This document shows positions 17,015 to 25,084 of a stretch of DNA of 64,000 nucleotides, in pieces. Made by a program: the position numbers and the translations under genes. The stretch covers positions 124,001-188,000 of the forward strand of contig CANJMI010000010.1 in the NCBI GenBank assembly GCA_947475525.1, in the 5' to 3' direction. Within the stretch, counting starts at the first letter, position 1. Every line of letters begins with the position of its first letter. This stretch comes from Polyangiaceae bacterium (GTDB lineage: Bacteria > Myxococcota_A > Polyangia > Polyangiales > Polyangiaceae). The notes beneath the pieces are model-generated. The model ran no database searches. It saw only the letters and a list, made by a program, of their open reading frames with translations, and was not told where the DNA came from.

Positions 17015-18313
17015 TCAATCGGCACGCGAGAACACCAGCGCGCAGTTGTGTCCGCCGAAGCCCGCCGAGAGCTTCAGCGCGTGCCTGACCGTCGCCTCGC
17101 GTGCCGCACCCGTCACGACATCGATGCTGCCGAGGGCCGGGTCGAGGTTGTCGAGGTTGAGCGAAGGATGAAGCCGTCCGTCACGAATCGAAAGCAGCAC
17201 CGCGATCGATTCGACCGCGCCAGCACCACCGAGCAAGTGACCGAGCAGCGACTTGGTGGCCGACATCGGAATAGCCGCGAGCCGCTCCCCGAACACGGCA
17301 CGCAGGGCCCGCACCTCGGCGATGTCGCCCGCGGGAGTCGACGTCGCGTGGGGGTTCACGTAGTCGATGACCTCGGGCCCAATGCCCGCGCGCGACAGCG
17401 CTTGGTTCGCCGCCAGCGTGACGCCTAGGCCATCTTCGTTCGGACGCGTGAGGTGCGCGCCGTCGCTGGTGAGGCCATAGCCCGAGACGATGCCATAGAC
17501 CGCCGCGCCACGCGCCTTCGCGTGCTCGTAGTCTTCGAGTACGAGGGCCCCCGCGCCTTCACCCATAACGAAGCCGTTTCGGGCGGCGTCGAAGGGCCGG
17601 CTCGATTTCGTCGGATCGCCATTTTTTGCCCGAGTGAGCGCGCGCGCGTTGCCAAAACCCGCCACGGTATTGATCCGCGTCGCGGCCTCAGCGCCGCCCG
17701 TTACCATGACGTCCGCAAGGCCCGCTTCGATCATCATCGCGCCCGTTGCGATGGAGTGCGTACCCGTGGCGCATGCACTCGCGAGGTTGAAGGACGGCCC
17801 CATCAGCCCGAAGCGCATCGAGATCAGCGCGGCGCCACTGTTCGGCATCACACCCGGAATGAAAAACGGCGACACGGCGCGTGGTCCTCGCTCGCGGCTC
17901 TTCTCGATTTGCTGCTCGAAGATGTCCACCGAACCCTGACCCGTCGACATCAGGCAACCGATGCGTGTGCGCGAAACATCGCAGCCGAGGGAGGCACGCA
18001 CTTCGCCGCCGGGAACGTCCGCTTTCATCAATCCGCCGAGCCCAGCGTCGTCCATCGCCTCGACCGCCGCAGCGAGACTGAACTGCGTCACGCGTCCGTA
18101 AATTTCCGTCTCTTTCTTGGAGAGGAAACGTTCCGCATCGAACTCCGTGACGCTCGCGCACACGTCCGAACGGAGGCCTTCGGTCGAGAACTCGCGGATA
18201 AACGAGACCCCGCTTTCTCCCGCGAGGAGCCTCCGCCAAAACGTAGCAACATCGTTGCCGAGCGGCGTGACAGCCCCGAGACCGGTAACGGCAACGCGTC
18301 GCGCCACGCTCAC
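17015..18313 (-). CDS. fabF: FabF-type beta-ketoacyl-ACP synthase
   Basis: 432 residues from a GTG start that overlaps the stop of the desaturase gene by 4 nt. It has the full FabF/KAS II catalytic set: C181 (SACATGTH), H322 (NPHATSTPAGD), K354 and H359 (ATKSLLGHLLGGAGAVE). It would condense malonyl-ACP with an acyl-ACP, extending the chain by two carbons. Around residues 95-120 there is an insertion (KADVPGGEVRASLG...) before the RIGC strand. It is the last gene of a five-gene operon (FAAL, methyltransferase, ACP, desaturase, KS); with no other fab gene nearby, a dedicated ketosynthase is likely. The catalytic family call is certain; substrate is unknown. Confidence 0.95.
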   Translation of the reverse strand: MSVARRVAVTGLGAVTPLGNDVATFWRRLLAGESGVSFIREFSTEGLRSDVCASVTEFDAERFLSKKETEIYGRVTQFSLAAAVEAMDDAGLGGLMKADVPGGEVRASLGCDVSRTRIGCLMSTGQGSVDIFEQQIEKSRERGPRAVSPFFIPGVMPNSGAALISMRFGLMGPSFNLASACATGTHSIATGAMMIEAGLADVMVTGGAEAATRINTVAGFGNARALTRAKNGDPTKSSRPFDAARNGFVMGEGAGALVLEDYEHAKARGAAVYGIVSGYGLTSDGAHLTRPNEDGLGVTLAANQALSRAGIGPEVIDYVNPHATSTPAGDIAEVRALRAVFGERLAAIPMSATKSLLGHLLGGAGAVESIAVLLSIRDGRLHPSLNLDNLDPALGSIDVVTGAAREATVRHALKLSAGFGGHNCALVFSRAD

Positions 18314-19143
18314 TCCTCCGCTAACTTGCGCTCGTCATTGCGGTCTTGAAGCGCTTTGCGCTGCGCCGCGAGCATCTCGTGGCGACCGATGTTCAGGAAT
18401 TTCAGCACGGGCAAGTACACCTTGCGAATGAAGAGATCCCGATCCACTCCGCCTTGATCGCGCATCTGCAAAATGCGCGCGTCGTAGTCAGGCACGAGAT
18501 CGACACCCGGCATCTTGAACTCAGCGAACACCTTTGCGAGATCGGCGAGCGTACCTTCGCGATCCTCTTCGAGCAGCGCCGTCACGACCTCTTGGTAGAA
18601 GCGCGTGTGGGCGATCTCGTCGCGCGCGATGAAGTCGTAGAGGGTGTAGAGGGCCTCGTCGCCTTCGCGCCTCGCGTAGTCGCGGTGCTTGACGTAGATG
18701 ACGAAGGTCGCTTGCTCTTGCACGGCCCCGTAGCACGTCATTTGGCGCGCCGTCTTGAAGGGCGCCTCCCACGTCTTTTCAGCGATGACGTTGTAGTGGT
18801 CGAACCACTGGTCCTTCGTCCGCTTGCCCGACCGCATGAGCCATTCACCGAGGCCGAGCGAGTGTTTGCTCTCCTCGTAGCCCCAGTTGGCCTGCCACCA
18901 TGCGCGACCGAACCACGGCCGCACGACGTTGATGCCCGACGCGACATAGTCGGGCAAGTACATCTCAACCGACGCAAACGTCTCGACGCAAAGCGCGAGG
19001 TCGTCCGAGCAATCCTTGTTGACCTTGTCCCAGGGGATGTCGTCAAAAAGGCTCCAGCGCCGTTCGCGCTCGGCCTTCTCGAAGAACTCCATGTAGATGC
19101 GGTAGAGCCGCTCTTCCATCCGGGTCACGGGTTCGCGCGTCAT
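18310..19143 (-). CDS. Diiron acyl-ACP desaturase-family protein
   Basis: 277 residues, start supported by an AGAGGAA ribosome-binding sequence just upstream of the ATG at 19143. It matches the soluble FA_desaturase_2 (plant/mycobacterial acyl-ACP desaturase) fold. All six diiron ligands seen in castor stearoyl-ACP desaturase have counterparts: E60 (VEMYLPDY), E91 and H94 (EESKH), E143 (VQEQAT), E176 and H179 (DEIAH). The E91-H94 and E143-E176 spacings agree with castor; the first helix hairpin is seven residues shorter. It would use O2 and electrons from ferredoxin to desaturate an ACP-bound acyl chain. Neighbours (ACP, ketosynthase) support an ACP-tethered substrate. Regiochemistry cannot be predicted. 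A related non-desaturase oxygenase activity is possible. Confidence 0.88.
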   Translation of the reverse strand: MTREPVTRMEERLYRIYMEFFEKAERERRWSLFDDIPWDKVNKDCSDDLALCVETFASVEMYLPDYVASGINVVRPWFGRAWWQANWGYEESKHSLGLGEWLMRSGKRTKDQWFDHYNVIAEKTWEAPFKTARQMTCYGAVQEQATFVIYVKHRDYARREGDEALYTLYDFIARDEIAHTRFYQEVVTALLEEDREGTLADLAKVFAEFKMPGVDLVPDYDARILQMRDQGGVDRDLFIRKVYLPVLKFLNIGRHEMLAAQRKALQDRNDERKLAEE

Positions 19144-19164
19144 GGTCGTCGTTCCTCTTCGAAG

Positions 19165-19407
19165 TCAGACGAGCCGGTGCTCGACCTTGCTGCAGAGATC
19201 GCCAACGGTGACGATTTCGACGAGGTCTTCGTCGGGGATCTGCACGTTGAGCTCGGTCTCCATCTCGCCGACGATTTGCATCATCGACAAGGAGTCCACG
19301 CCAAGATCGGTAATCACGCTCTCGCGCGTGACGGTCTCGAAGCTTCGGCGATCGACGCGCTCGGCCACGGTCTTGAACAATCCTAGAAGGTCTTTTTGGT
19401 CACTCAT
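19165..19407 (-). CDS. Acyl carrier protein
   Basis: 80 residues, acidic, four-helix ACP with the phosphopantetheine-attachment serine S39 in GVDSLSMMQI. The start ATG at 19407 gives the usual short N-terminal helix. It would carry the acyl chain for the enzymes on either side: the FAAL, methyltransferase, desaturase and ketosynthase genes are adjacent on the same strand with gaps of at most about 60 nt. A stand-alone ACP in such a set is normally dedicated to the pathway, not the housekeeping one. Confidence 0.95.
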   Translation of the reverse strand: MSDQKDLLGLFKTVAERVDRRSFETVTRESVITDLGVDSLSMMQIVGEMETELNVQIPDEDLVEIVTVGDLCSKVEHRLV

Positions 19408-19425
19408 GTTGGGTTCCTCAGTGAA

Positions 19426-20283
19426 TCAGGCATCGAGACGGCGGAGCTCGTACTGCGCGAGCGAGCTGTAGAATTTGTCGAAGGCCGTCACGCACGTCGA
19501 GAGGTAGCGGTCGTAGTCGTCGAAGATCGCGTCGCCCCAGGTCGTGCGGATCTTCTCCTCGTGCAAGCGCATGCGACGAAGCCACTCGGCCGTCGTCCGT
19601 TGGTAGTCGCGGCGGTTCTGCTTCACGGTGATGACCTCCCAGTAGGGGTTTACCGCCTGCATGATGTCTTCGAGCCGCGGATTGAGTCCGCCGGGGAAGA
19701 TCACGTGGGTGCAAAAGTAGATGTCTTCGAGGTCCTTGCGGTTGCGGGGGATGCGGTTGCGCAGGATGGTTTGAAGACCAAACCATGCGCCCGGGGTCGT
19801 TATCTCCCAGCACTTCTTGAAGTACGCGCGGTAGATGTCGACGGCCTTGCCGTCACGAGCCTCTTGGGGCGAACAGAGGTGGTCCATCATGCAGATGGAG
19901 ATGAGGGCATCGAACTTCTCGTCGGTCTGCCATTTCATGAAGTCGGAATCGACGCAGCGAACACCCGGAATCTTGCGCGCGTTGACCTCGGCCGCCTGCG
20001 CCGACGAGAGCGTCACTCCAACCGCTTCCTTCACGCCGCGCGCGGTCGCGAGGTATTCGAGGCAAGCGCCCCACCCGCAACCGATATCGAGCACGCGCTT
20101 TTCAGAGGTGACCTTCGCAAAGTTCGATAAAACGGCCAGCTTATTGAGTTGCGCCGCCTCGAGCGATTGATTCTCCGACTCGTACGTGGCGCACGTGTAG
20201 TTCATGCGCTCGTCGAGCCAGAGACGAAAGAACTCGTTCGAGACGTCGTAGCTAACCTGAACTTCGTGTTTGTTTGAGCCCAT
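19426..20283 (-). CDS. CMAS-family (cyclopropane synthase-like) SAM-dependent lipid methyltransferase
   Basis: 285 residues. It follows the cyclopropane-fatty-acid-synthase/CMAS family: MNYTCATY, VLDIGCGWG (SAM-binding loop), a FPGG motif and a WGD...YYxS-type C-terminal region. Bicarbonate-site residues of E. coli Cfa (C139, E239, H266, Y317) align with C31, D134, Q171 and Y227: Cys and Tyr are kept while Glu is Asp and His is Gln. The protein lacks Cfa's N-terminal domain. The family adds a methylene or methyl group across a lipid double bond, on phospholipids or ACP-bound chains. In this operon, next to the ACP and desaturase, an ACP-bound or free lipid substrate is plausible; cyclopropanation versus methylation is unresolved. 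Confidence 0.88.
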   Translation of the reverse strand: MGSNKHEVQVSYDVSNEFFRLWLDERMNYTCATYESENQSLEAAQLNKLAVLSNFAKVTSEKRVLDIGCGWGACLEYLATARGVKEAVGVTLSSAQAAEVNARKIPGVRCVDSDFMKWQTDEKFDALISICMMDHLCSPQEARDGKAVDIYRAYFKKCWEITTPGAWFGLQTILRNRIPRNRKDLEDIYFCTHVIFPGGLNPRLEDIMQAVNPYWEVITVKQNRRDYQRTTAEWLRRMRLHEEKIRTTWGDAIFDDYDRYLSTCVTAFDKFYSSLAQYELRRLDA

Positions 20284-20340
20284 GTGTCTCCGAAAATCGC
20301 TGCAGTCGAAAGGGTGAAAGCAAAAACTACGAGGTGGTCT

Positions 20341-22074
20341 TCACACGCGCGCGGGGCTCGATGATCGCGCTTTCGGAACGGGGGCGTTGCGCGGCACAAG
20401 AAGGTCGAGCTGACCGGCTTCGAGCCGCACCTTGGTGTCCCGACGCCGCACCTTGCCGCTGGAGGTCTTCGGCAAGGTGTTGCGCTTGATCAGCACGACC
20501 TCCGCCACCGGCAAGCCAAGCTCCGCACGGACGCGCAGCTTCACCTTGCTCGCGACCTCACGCGGGTCGATGGACGCGCTGTTCGCCTCCGCCACGACCA
20601 CGCACTCTTCGCCGTCCACGCCGGCGCGGGCGAAGGCCACGCACTGCCCGGGTCGTAATCCATCGGTCTCGGACACGATGCGCTCGACGTCCTGCGGGTA
20701 GAAGTTCTTGCCGTGGATGATGATGAGATCCTTGGTGCGACCGCAGACGAAAAGTTCGCCCGCGACCAAGTAACCGAGATCGCCGGTGCACAACCACTCG
20801 CCATCGAGGACCTCCGCCGTCGCGTCGGGCTGACCGAAGTAGCCCGTCATGACGCTCGGGCCTCGGACCCACACCTCACCCACCATGCGCTCGGCCAAGC
20901 GTGCGCCTTCGGCACCGCGAACCTCGAGTTCGAAACCTGGTAACGGGCGACCGCAGGAGACGATCTCCGGTCCATCGGCGCCGTCCACAAGGACAGCCTC
21001 ACCACGATGCATGGACGCGGCGTCGAGTTTCTCCGTGCGCATCACCTCAGCGGTGGACCCAAACGTGACGGCGAGGGTTGCCTCCGCGAGGCCGTAACAC
21101 GGCAGGAGAGCCTCGCTCCGTAGGCCCTTCGACGAAAATCGCGCGACGAAGTTTCGCAGCGTTTCGGGTTGGATGGGTTCGGCACCGCAACCGATGGCCT
21201 TCAGGCACGAGAGATCCCATTCCCTCGACTGCTCGTCGCTGACGGCGCGTGCGGCGAGGGCGAAAGCGAAGTTCGGGGCGAAGGTGATCGTCCCTCGAAA
21301 TTTATGGACTGCGTCGAGCCACAGCGACGGGCGCCGAATGAAGGTTAGCGTCGGGAGAAACTTGACCTCAACCTGTGCGAACGCCGGCGCGATGACGAAG
21401 CCGATGAGCCCCATGTCGTGGTAGAGGGGCAACCAGGTCACACCGCGATCCTTCGAGGTCGCGTGGAGCCCGTCGAACATGATCGCGTGGGCGTTGGCGC
21501 TCAAGTTTCGGTGCGAGACCATCACGCCCTTCGGCATGCGGGTGCTGCCCGAAGTGAACTGCAAGAACGCCAGGTCATCGATCGAAATCTCGCACGGGGC
21601 GACGGCCTTCTCGGGGAGATCGCCTTCGAGCTCGGCATCGAGAATCACCCGAACGCCGTCGGACACCGTACCCGCTTCGCGGGCCGCATCGACAAGATGC
21701 GCACGCAGCATCGGCTCAAGACTCGGCACGGTGACGAGCGCGCGCGCACCGGACGACGCAAGGATGTGCCGCACCGTCTCGCCATACGCTTCCATCTTGG
21801 CGAGGGTCATCGGCGGGTACATCGGCACCGGGACGAGGCCAGCCGTAAGCGCACCGATGAACGCGAGAACGAACGCGTCCGGATCCGGCAAGATGAGGGC
21901 GACTCTGTCCCCCTTTTTTAGACCGAGCTCGCGAAAGCGATTCGCGCGCTGGCACGCCCACTTCCAGAGTTCCGGAAAGGTGACCACGCGCTCGGTGCCG
22001 TCCACGCGCACGAACGTGTGCGCATGCTGCGTGTAGACAGAGTTGTCGCGGATCACCTCGACGAACGTGCGCAT
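20341..22074 (-). CDS. Fatty acyl-AMP ligase (FAAL)
   Basis: 577 residues from the ATG at 22074, chosen because a GAGGAG ribosome-binding site stands just before it. It is an ANL-superfamily adenylating enzyme with FAAL-type features: LQFTSGSTRMPKGVMVSHRNL (P-loop, residues about 171-191), WLPLYHDMGLIGFV, TGDLGYL and GRTKDLIIIHGKNFYPQDVE. The STRMPKG and NFYPQD forms favour FAALs over acyl-CoA ligases. FAALs convert a fatty acid to acyl-AMP and pass it to an ACP's phosphopantetheine, bypassing CoA. The gene heads the operon with the methyltransferase, ACP, desaturase and ketosynthase. Length and motifs are full; no truncation is seen. Confidence 0.93.
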   Translation of the reverse strand: MRTFVEVIRDNSVYTQHAHTFVRVDGTERVVTFPELWKWACQRANRFRELGLKKGDRVALILPDPDAFVLAFIGALTAGLVPVPMYPPMTLAKMEAYGETVRHILASSGARALVTVPSLEPMLRAHLVDAAREAGTVSDGVRVILDAELEGDLPEKAVAPCEISIDDLAFLQFTSGSTRMPKGVMVSHRNLSANAHAIMFDGLHATSKDRGVTWLPLYHDMGLIGFVIAPAFAQVEVKFLPTLTFIRRPSLWLDAVHKFRGTITFAPNFAFALAARAVSDEQSREWDLSCLKAIGCGAEPIQPETLRNFVARFSSKGLRSEALLPCYGLAEATLAVTFGSTAEVMRTEKLDAASMHRGEAVLVDGADGPEIVSCGRPLPGFELEVRGAEGARLAERMVGEVWVRGPSVMTGYFGQPDATAEVLDGEWLCTGDLGYLVAGELFVCGRTKDLIIIHGKNFYPQDVERIVSETDGLRPGQCVAFARAGVDGEECVVVAEANSASIDPREVASKVKLRVRAELGLPVAEVVLIKRNTLPKTSSGKVRRRDTKVRLEAGQLDLLVPRNAPVPKARSSSPARV

Positions 22075-22121
22075 TGGAGACTCCTCGGAGGCGATGGGCG
22101 CCAACCGACGGGGACCTCCTA

Positions 22122-22210
22122 AGCGAATTTCGCGCCAGCGGGAAGGAGCCTTAAATTCGTGGGTAAAATCAGTAACTTGGCGAATTTATGAGCAGAAGCG
22201 ACGAATTTTC
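22122..22210. promoter_or_regulatory. Cluster of four CGAATTT boxes upstream of the lipid operon
   Basis: Within the 177-bp non-coding gap between the FAAL start (22074) and the next gene's stop (22252), the 7-mer CGAATTT occurs at 22124-22130, 22181-22187 and 22202-22208, and in the opposite orientation at 22153-22159. Centres are 29, 28 and 21 nt apart, about whole helical turns, and the region is much more A+T-rich than its surroundings. This looks like a promoter/operator region for the five-gene operon. No regulator gene is nearby and no sigma70 hexamers are clear enough to call. Confidence 0.45.
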
Positions 22211-22251
22211 GACACCCTGCCGCCAGGAGCGACCGCGTTGGCGCCCGGCAC

Positions 22252-23340
22252 TCAATCCGCCGGCGGCGACGGGATCGGGGGCGCAAAGTCGTCGGGGATT
22301 TTGCGCTCCGCGTGTGAGCCTATCCCCTTGCCGCTCGGAACGGTATTCGGGGGGCTACCGAGACCCACTTGCTCCGCGCTGAACGTGCCCGCACCGCGAA
22401 GAACCTCTTTCGCGTCGAGCTGCCATGACGTGCTCAGGTTGATCCCCGACACGACGACGGCGGGCTTTTTCGTTATCGCATCTGCTGGAAGGTTCGCAAA
22501 CGCGAACGTGCCGTCCGGCTGGTCGACGATGCAACCCTCGATGGTGAAGCTGAAGCCCACGTCGCTGTCCGCATCGGCGATGAAGTCCACGTACTCGTCA
22601 ACGGTCCCCGCCTTCTCGGAGGGCGAAGCGCATGCGGGCGTTGGCAGGGTTCGGCACACTTGGGTCGCCGTGCAGGTCAATCCGTAAGGAGCGCAGTCCG
22701 CCGCCTTGTTGCGTTCGCCGTTCGTCATCTGAATAACGAACGCACCGGTCGTCGGCTCGACCCGCATCTCGGAGAGGAGCTGGATCTGCGCGGGGACGGG
22801 TTTGTCGACCGTGATCAGCCAAAAATATTTCCCGAGCGCCGGAAACTTCGTCGCCTTGCCGCCCGCGCTGCAGCTGAGCTGATAACCGAACTTGACCACC
22901 TGACGGGCGGTCCAGTGATTGCCTTTGTCGTCGGAGAGGCCAGCATCGATGACAAGCGCGAGCTGCGGCCCGATCGGCGGTGGCGAGGGAAGCTTCATCG
23001 AATACGACGTACGCGCCCCATCGAGTGTCCCCGTGCCCAGCGCTTCATCGGCGCTGTCGAAGAGCACCGCGAGCTCGGTATCGGGGTCCGGGTCCTCGTC
23101 GAAGAGGTAACCCTCTGCGTCGATCTCGTAACGCACGACCCGTGCACGCAACGACGCCGGAACGATCGGCTCGGAGAACTGCAGGAGAACAGGCTGATAC
23201 GGGTCGACGAGCACACCGTCAGTGATGCCCACGATCGTCGTGGCTGGTGGGTTGTCGACTTGGAAACAACCGGAGACGATAGGCGTCACGGCGAGCGCCA
23301 AGATCGCGATGAGACGGGAGCCGAGGAGTCGATCTACCAT
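22252..23340 (-). CDS. Ig-like surface lipoprotein
   Basis: 362 residues from the ATG at 23340, giving a lipoprotein signal peptide (LAVTPIVSGC, lipid cysteine C25). The mature protein is beta-rich: a first domain of the 'bacterial Ig-like' kind (VDPYQPVLLQFSEPIVPASLRARVVRYEI), a second sandwich with GGKATKFPALGKYFWLITV, and a Cys pair (CAPYGLTC...CRTLPTPAC) that could form disulphides. No enzymatic motif. The C-terminus is Pro-rich. It lies 11 nt downstream of the barrel protein gene ending at 23352, so the two appear to form an operon and may be a surface protein plus outer-membrane partner. Function unknown. Confidence 0.82.
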   Translation of the reverse strand: MVDRLLGSRLIAILALAVTPIVSGCFQVDNPPATTIVGITDGVLVDPYQPVLLQFSEPIVPASLRARVVRYEIDAEGYLFDEDPDPDTELAVLFDSADEALGTGTLDGARTSYSMKLPSPPPIGPQLALVIDAGLSDDKGNHWTARQVVKFGYQLSCSAGGKATKFPALGKYFWLITVDKPVPAQIQLLSEMRVEPTTGAFVIQMTNGERNKAADCAPYGLTCTATQVCRTLPTPACASPSEKAGTVDEYVDFIADADSDVGFSFTIEGCIVDQPDGTFAFANLPADAITKKPAVVVSGINLSTSWQLDAKEVLRGAGTFSAEQVGLGSPPNTVPSGKGIGSHAERKIPDDFAPPIPSPPAD

Positions 23341-23351
23341 GGTGGTTCCGA

Positions 23352-24992
23352 TCAGAAGAACGCCGTCGTGCGGCCCTGGACGAGCATGCTGCGGGAGACG
23401 CGACCGTTCACGTCTTGGAAGGCATCGCCCGCGAAGAGCACGGCCGCCTCGACGTCGAGCGCGAAGTGGTCGAGAAAGCGCCATTGAGCCCGCGCATCGA
23501 GCTCGACGCCGTAAAAGTTTCCCGGCTTCCCGCCGACGAAGTTCACCAGATCGTCGCCGATGTTTTGTCCATCGCGACGGGTCAGCGACTGCACCGGGTC
23601 GAGCACCGGCGCCGGAGCCCAAGCGACCAAAACACCACCGCGAAGCAGCACGCTCTCGTGGGGGCGCACGTCGAGCTGAGGGAAGATCGCGATGGCGTCG
23701 GTGAAGGAGCCACGCGTGTTGATGCGCTCGGCTGGGAAGGTGTCCGCTCCGAGCCTGCGGGTGATTTCAACCGCCGCCGACGACGCGCGAGCCGACTGAA
23801 AGTACAGCGCGTGCTCGAACATCAAGAGGCCGACGTTGGTGTCTTCGGCGAAGCGGAACTGCGACAACGGCGTGCCGGATTGAGGGTCGGAGTCACCGGA
23901 GGCGTAATCGAATTCGACGTAGGCGGAGAACCGCGGCTCGTCCCAGCGAGCGACGGCGCGGGCGCCAAGCTGCGCTATCTGTTGCGGCACAACGGGGTCG
24001 TTGGTGATGAGCGAATACGCCGCGGCCACCTCCTTGGTCGTGCCGAGATTGGCAACCATGTCGACGCCCGCGTGGAATCGAGAGAGCTTGAAGGCCGCTC
24101 GACCACCGAGCGTGTTGACCCGCGTCTCGTAGCTCTTGTTCCAGCGGTGCGCGTAGAAGAGAAGCAGCTCGAGATCACGGAGGCGACCGGCGATGGGCTC
24201 GATGAAACGCAACGCCACAGCCCCCTGGTTTACGTCATCGGTGATCACCACGGGGTTGCCGTTCGAGATGCGGTCAAACATACCGATCAGCAGGAGACCC
24301 TGGTTTTCATCGGTATTTCGGGCATCCTTCGGCTTCGCGGCCTCGAGCGGTTTGGTCGCAAAGAGGATGCGATCAACGCTGTCGCCGGTATAAGCCACGC
24401 CGAAGCGGTTGCGGCGACCGTCGCCGTCGGTGTTCTGGATCCCCATGCCGAACGACATCGGCTGCCGCCCGATGCGAAGCGCTCCGACGGGCGTGTTCAC
24501 CTGAGCGAAAAGTCGACGCACTTTGACGGGCGACGCTTCGCAGAGACCCCAGCCGTACGAGTTCGGGTCGAGCGGGTCGGCGCCAGGTCGCGCGAGCACG
24601 CATGCCTTCGTGTTGTTGGGCGAGCGAATCGTTACCTTGAGTCCGCTGTCCGCGGCGGGCGTGCCGCCAAACGCGCCATTGTCGCCGAAAAGCACGCCGT
24701 CGAGGAGGTCGAGCGACGTGGTGAGCTTGACCTTCTCGGCGTAATCGATCGTGCCACCGATGCGCAGGCGGTGCTCCATCACGTTGAAGCGAGTTTGGTC
24801 CTCGGTCGTCAGCGACAACGGATCGACGTAGATGAACTGAGCGCGGTATTCCGCGTCCGCAGTGACTCCGATGCCGCCAATCTCATGGCGTTCCGGCAAC
24901 TTCTCGGGGTCGGCGTCGGCCCATGGCTCGATCGCGAATGCGTTGCCCGCGAGGAGGAGACTGGCGAGGGCGGCGGCCGCTTCGATGCGCAC
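23352..24992 (-). CDS. Outer-membrane beta-barrel protein (porin-like)
   Basis: 546 residues from a GTG start. A classical signal peptide (ending NAFA) is followed by a long series of amphipathic strands alternating with short turns, rich in Gly, Asp, Asn and aromatic residues, and a C-terminal phenylalanine (TTAFF) of the kind used in barrel assembly. It resembles alginate-export/porin-like proteins and large conserved myxobacterial outer-membrane families. I cannot decide which family without a search. The last strand ends only 11 nt before the Ig-like lipoprotein start. Transport or structural role in the outer membrane is inferred; there is no catalytic motif. Confidence 0.78.
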   Translation of the reverse strand: MRIEAAAALASLLLAGNAFAIEPWADADPEKLPERHEIGGIGVTADAEYRAQFIYVDPLSLTTEDQTRFNVMEHRLRIGGTIDYAEKVKLTTSLDLLDGVLFGDNGAFGGTPAADSGLKVTIRSPNNTKACVLARPGADPLDPNSYGWGLCEASPVKVRRLFAQVNTPVGALRIGRQPMSFGMGIQNTDGDGRRNRFGVAYTGDSVDRILFATKPLEAAKPKDARNTDENQGLLLIGMFDRISNGNPVVITDDVNQGAVALRFIEPIAGRLRDLELLLFYAHRWNKSYETRVNTLGGRAAFKLSRFHAGVDMVANLGTTKEVAAAYSLITNDPVVPQQIAQLGARAVARWDEPRFSAYVEFDYASGDSDPQSGTPLSQFRFAEDTNVGLLMFEHALYFQSARASSAAVEITRRLGADTFPAERINTRGSFTDAIAIFPQLDVRPHESVLLRGGVLVAWAPAPVLDPVQSLTRRDGQNIGDDLVNFVGGKPGNFYGVELDARAQWRFLDHFALDVEAAVLFAGDAFQDVNGRVSRSMLVQGRTTAFF

Positions 24993-25084
24993 GGCCGAAC
25001 GCTACAGCAGAACGGCGGTCGGGCGGTTGCGAAACGGTCGGGCTTGCGTAGGTGGGCTTGGCGAACGCGTCGGCGAACGCCTCA

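Noticed and set aside
17015..18313. Type II polyketide synthase cluster (KS alpha/chain-length factor pair)
   Set aside because: Only one ketosynthase is present, it has the complete FabF catalytic set, and no ketoreductase, cyclase or aromatase lies nearby.
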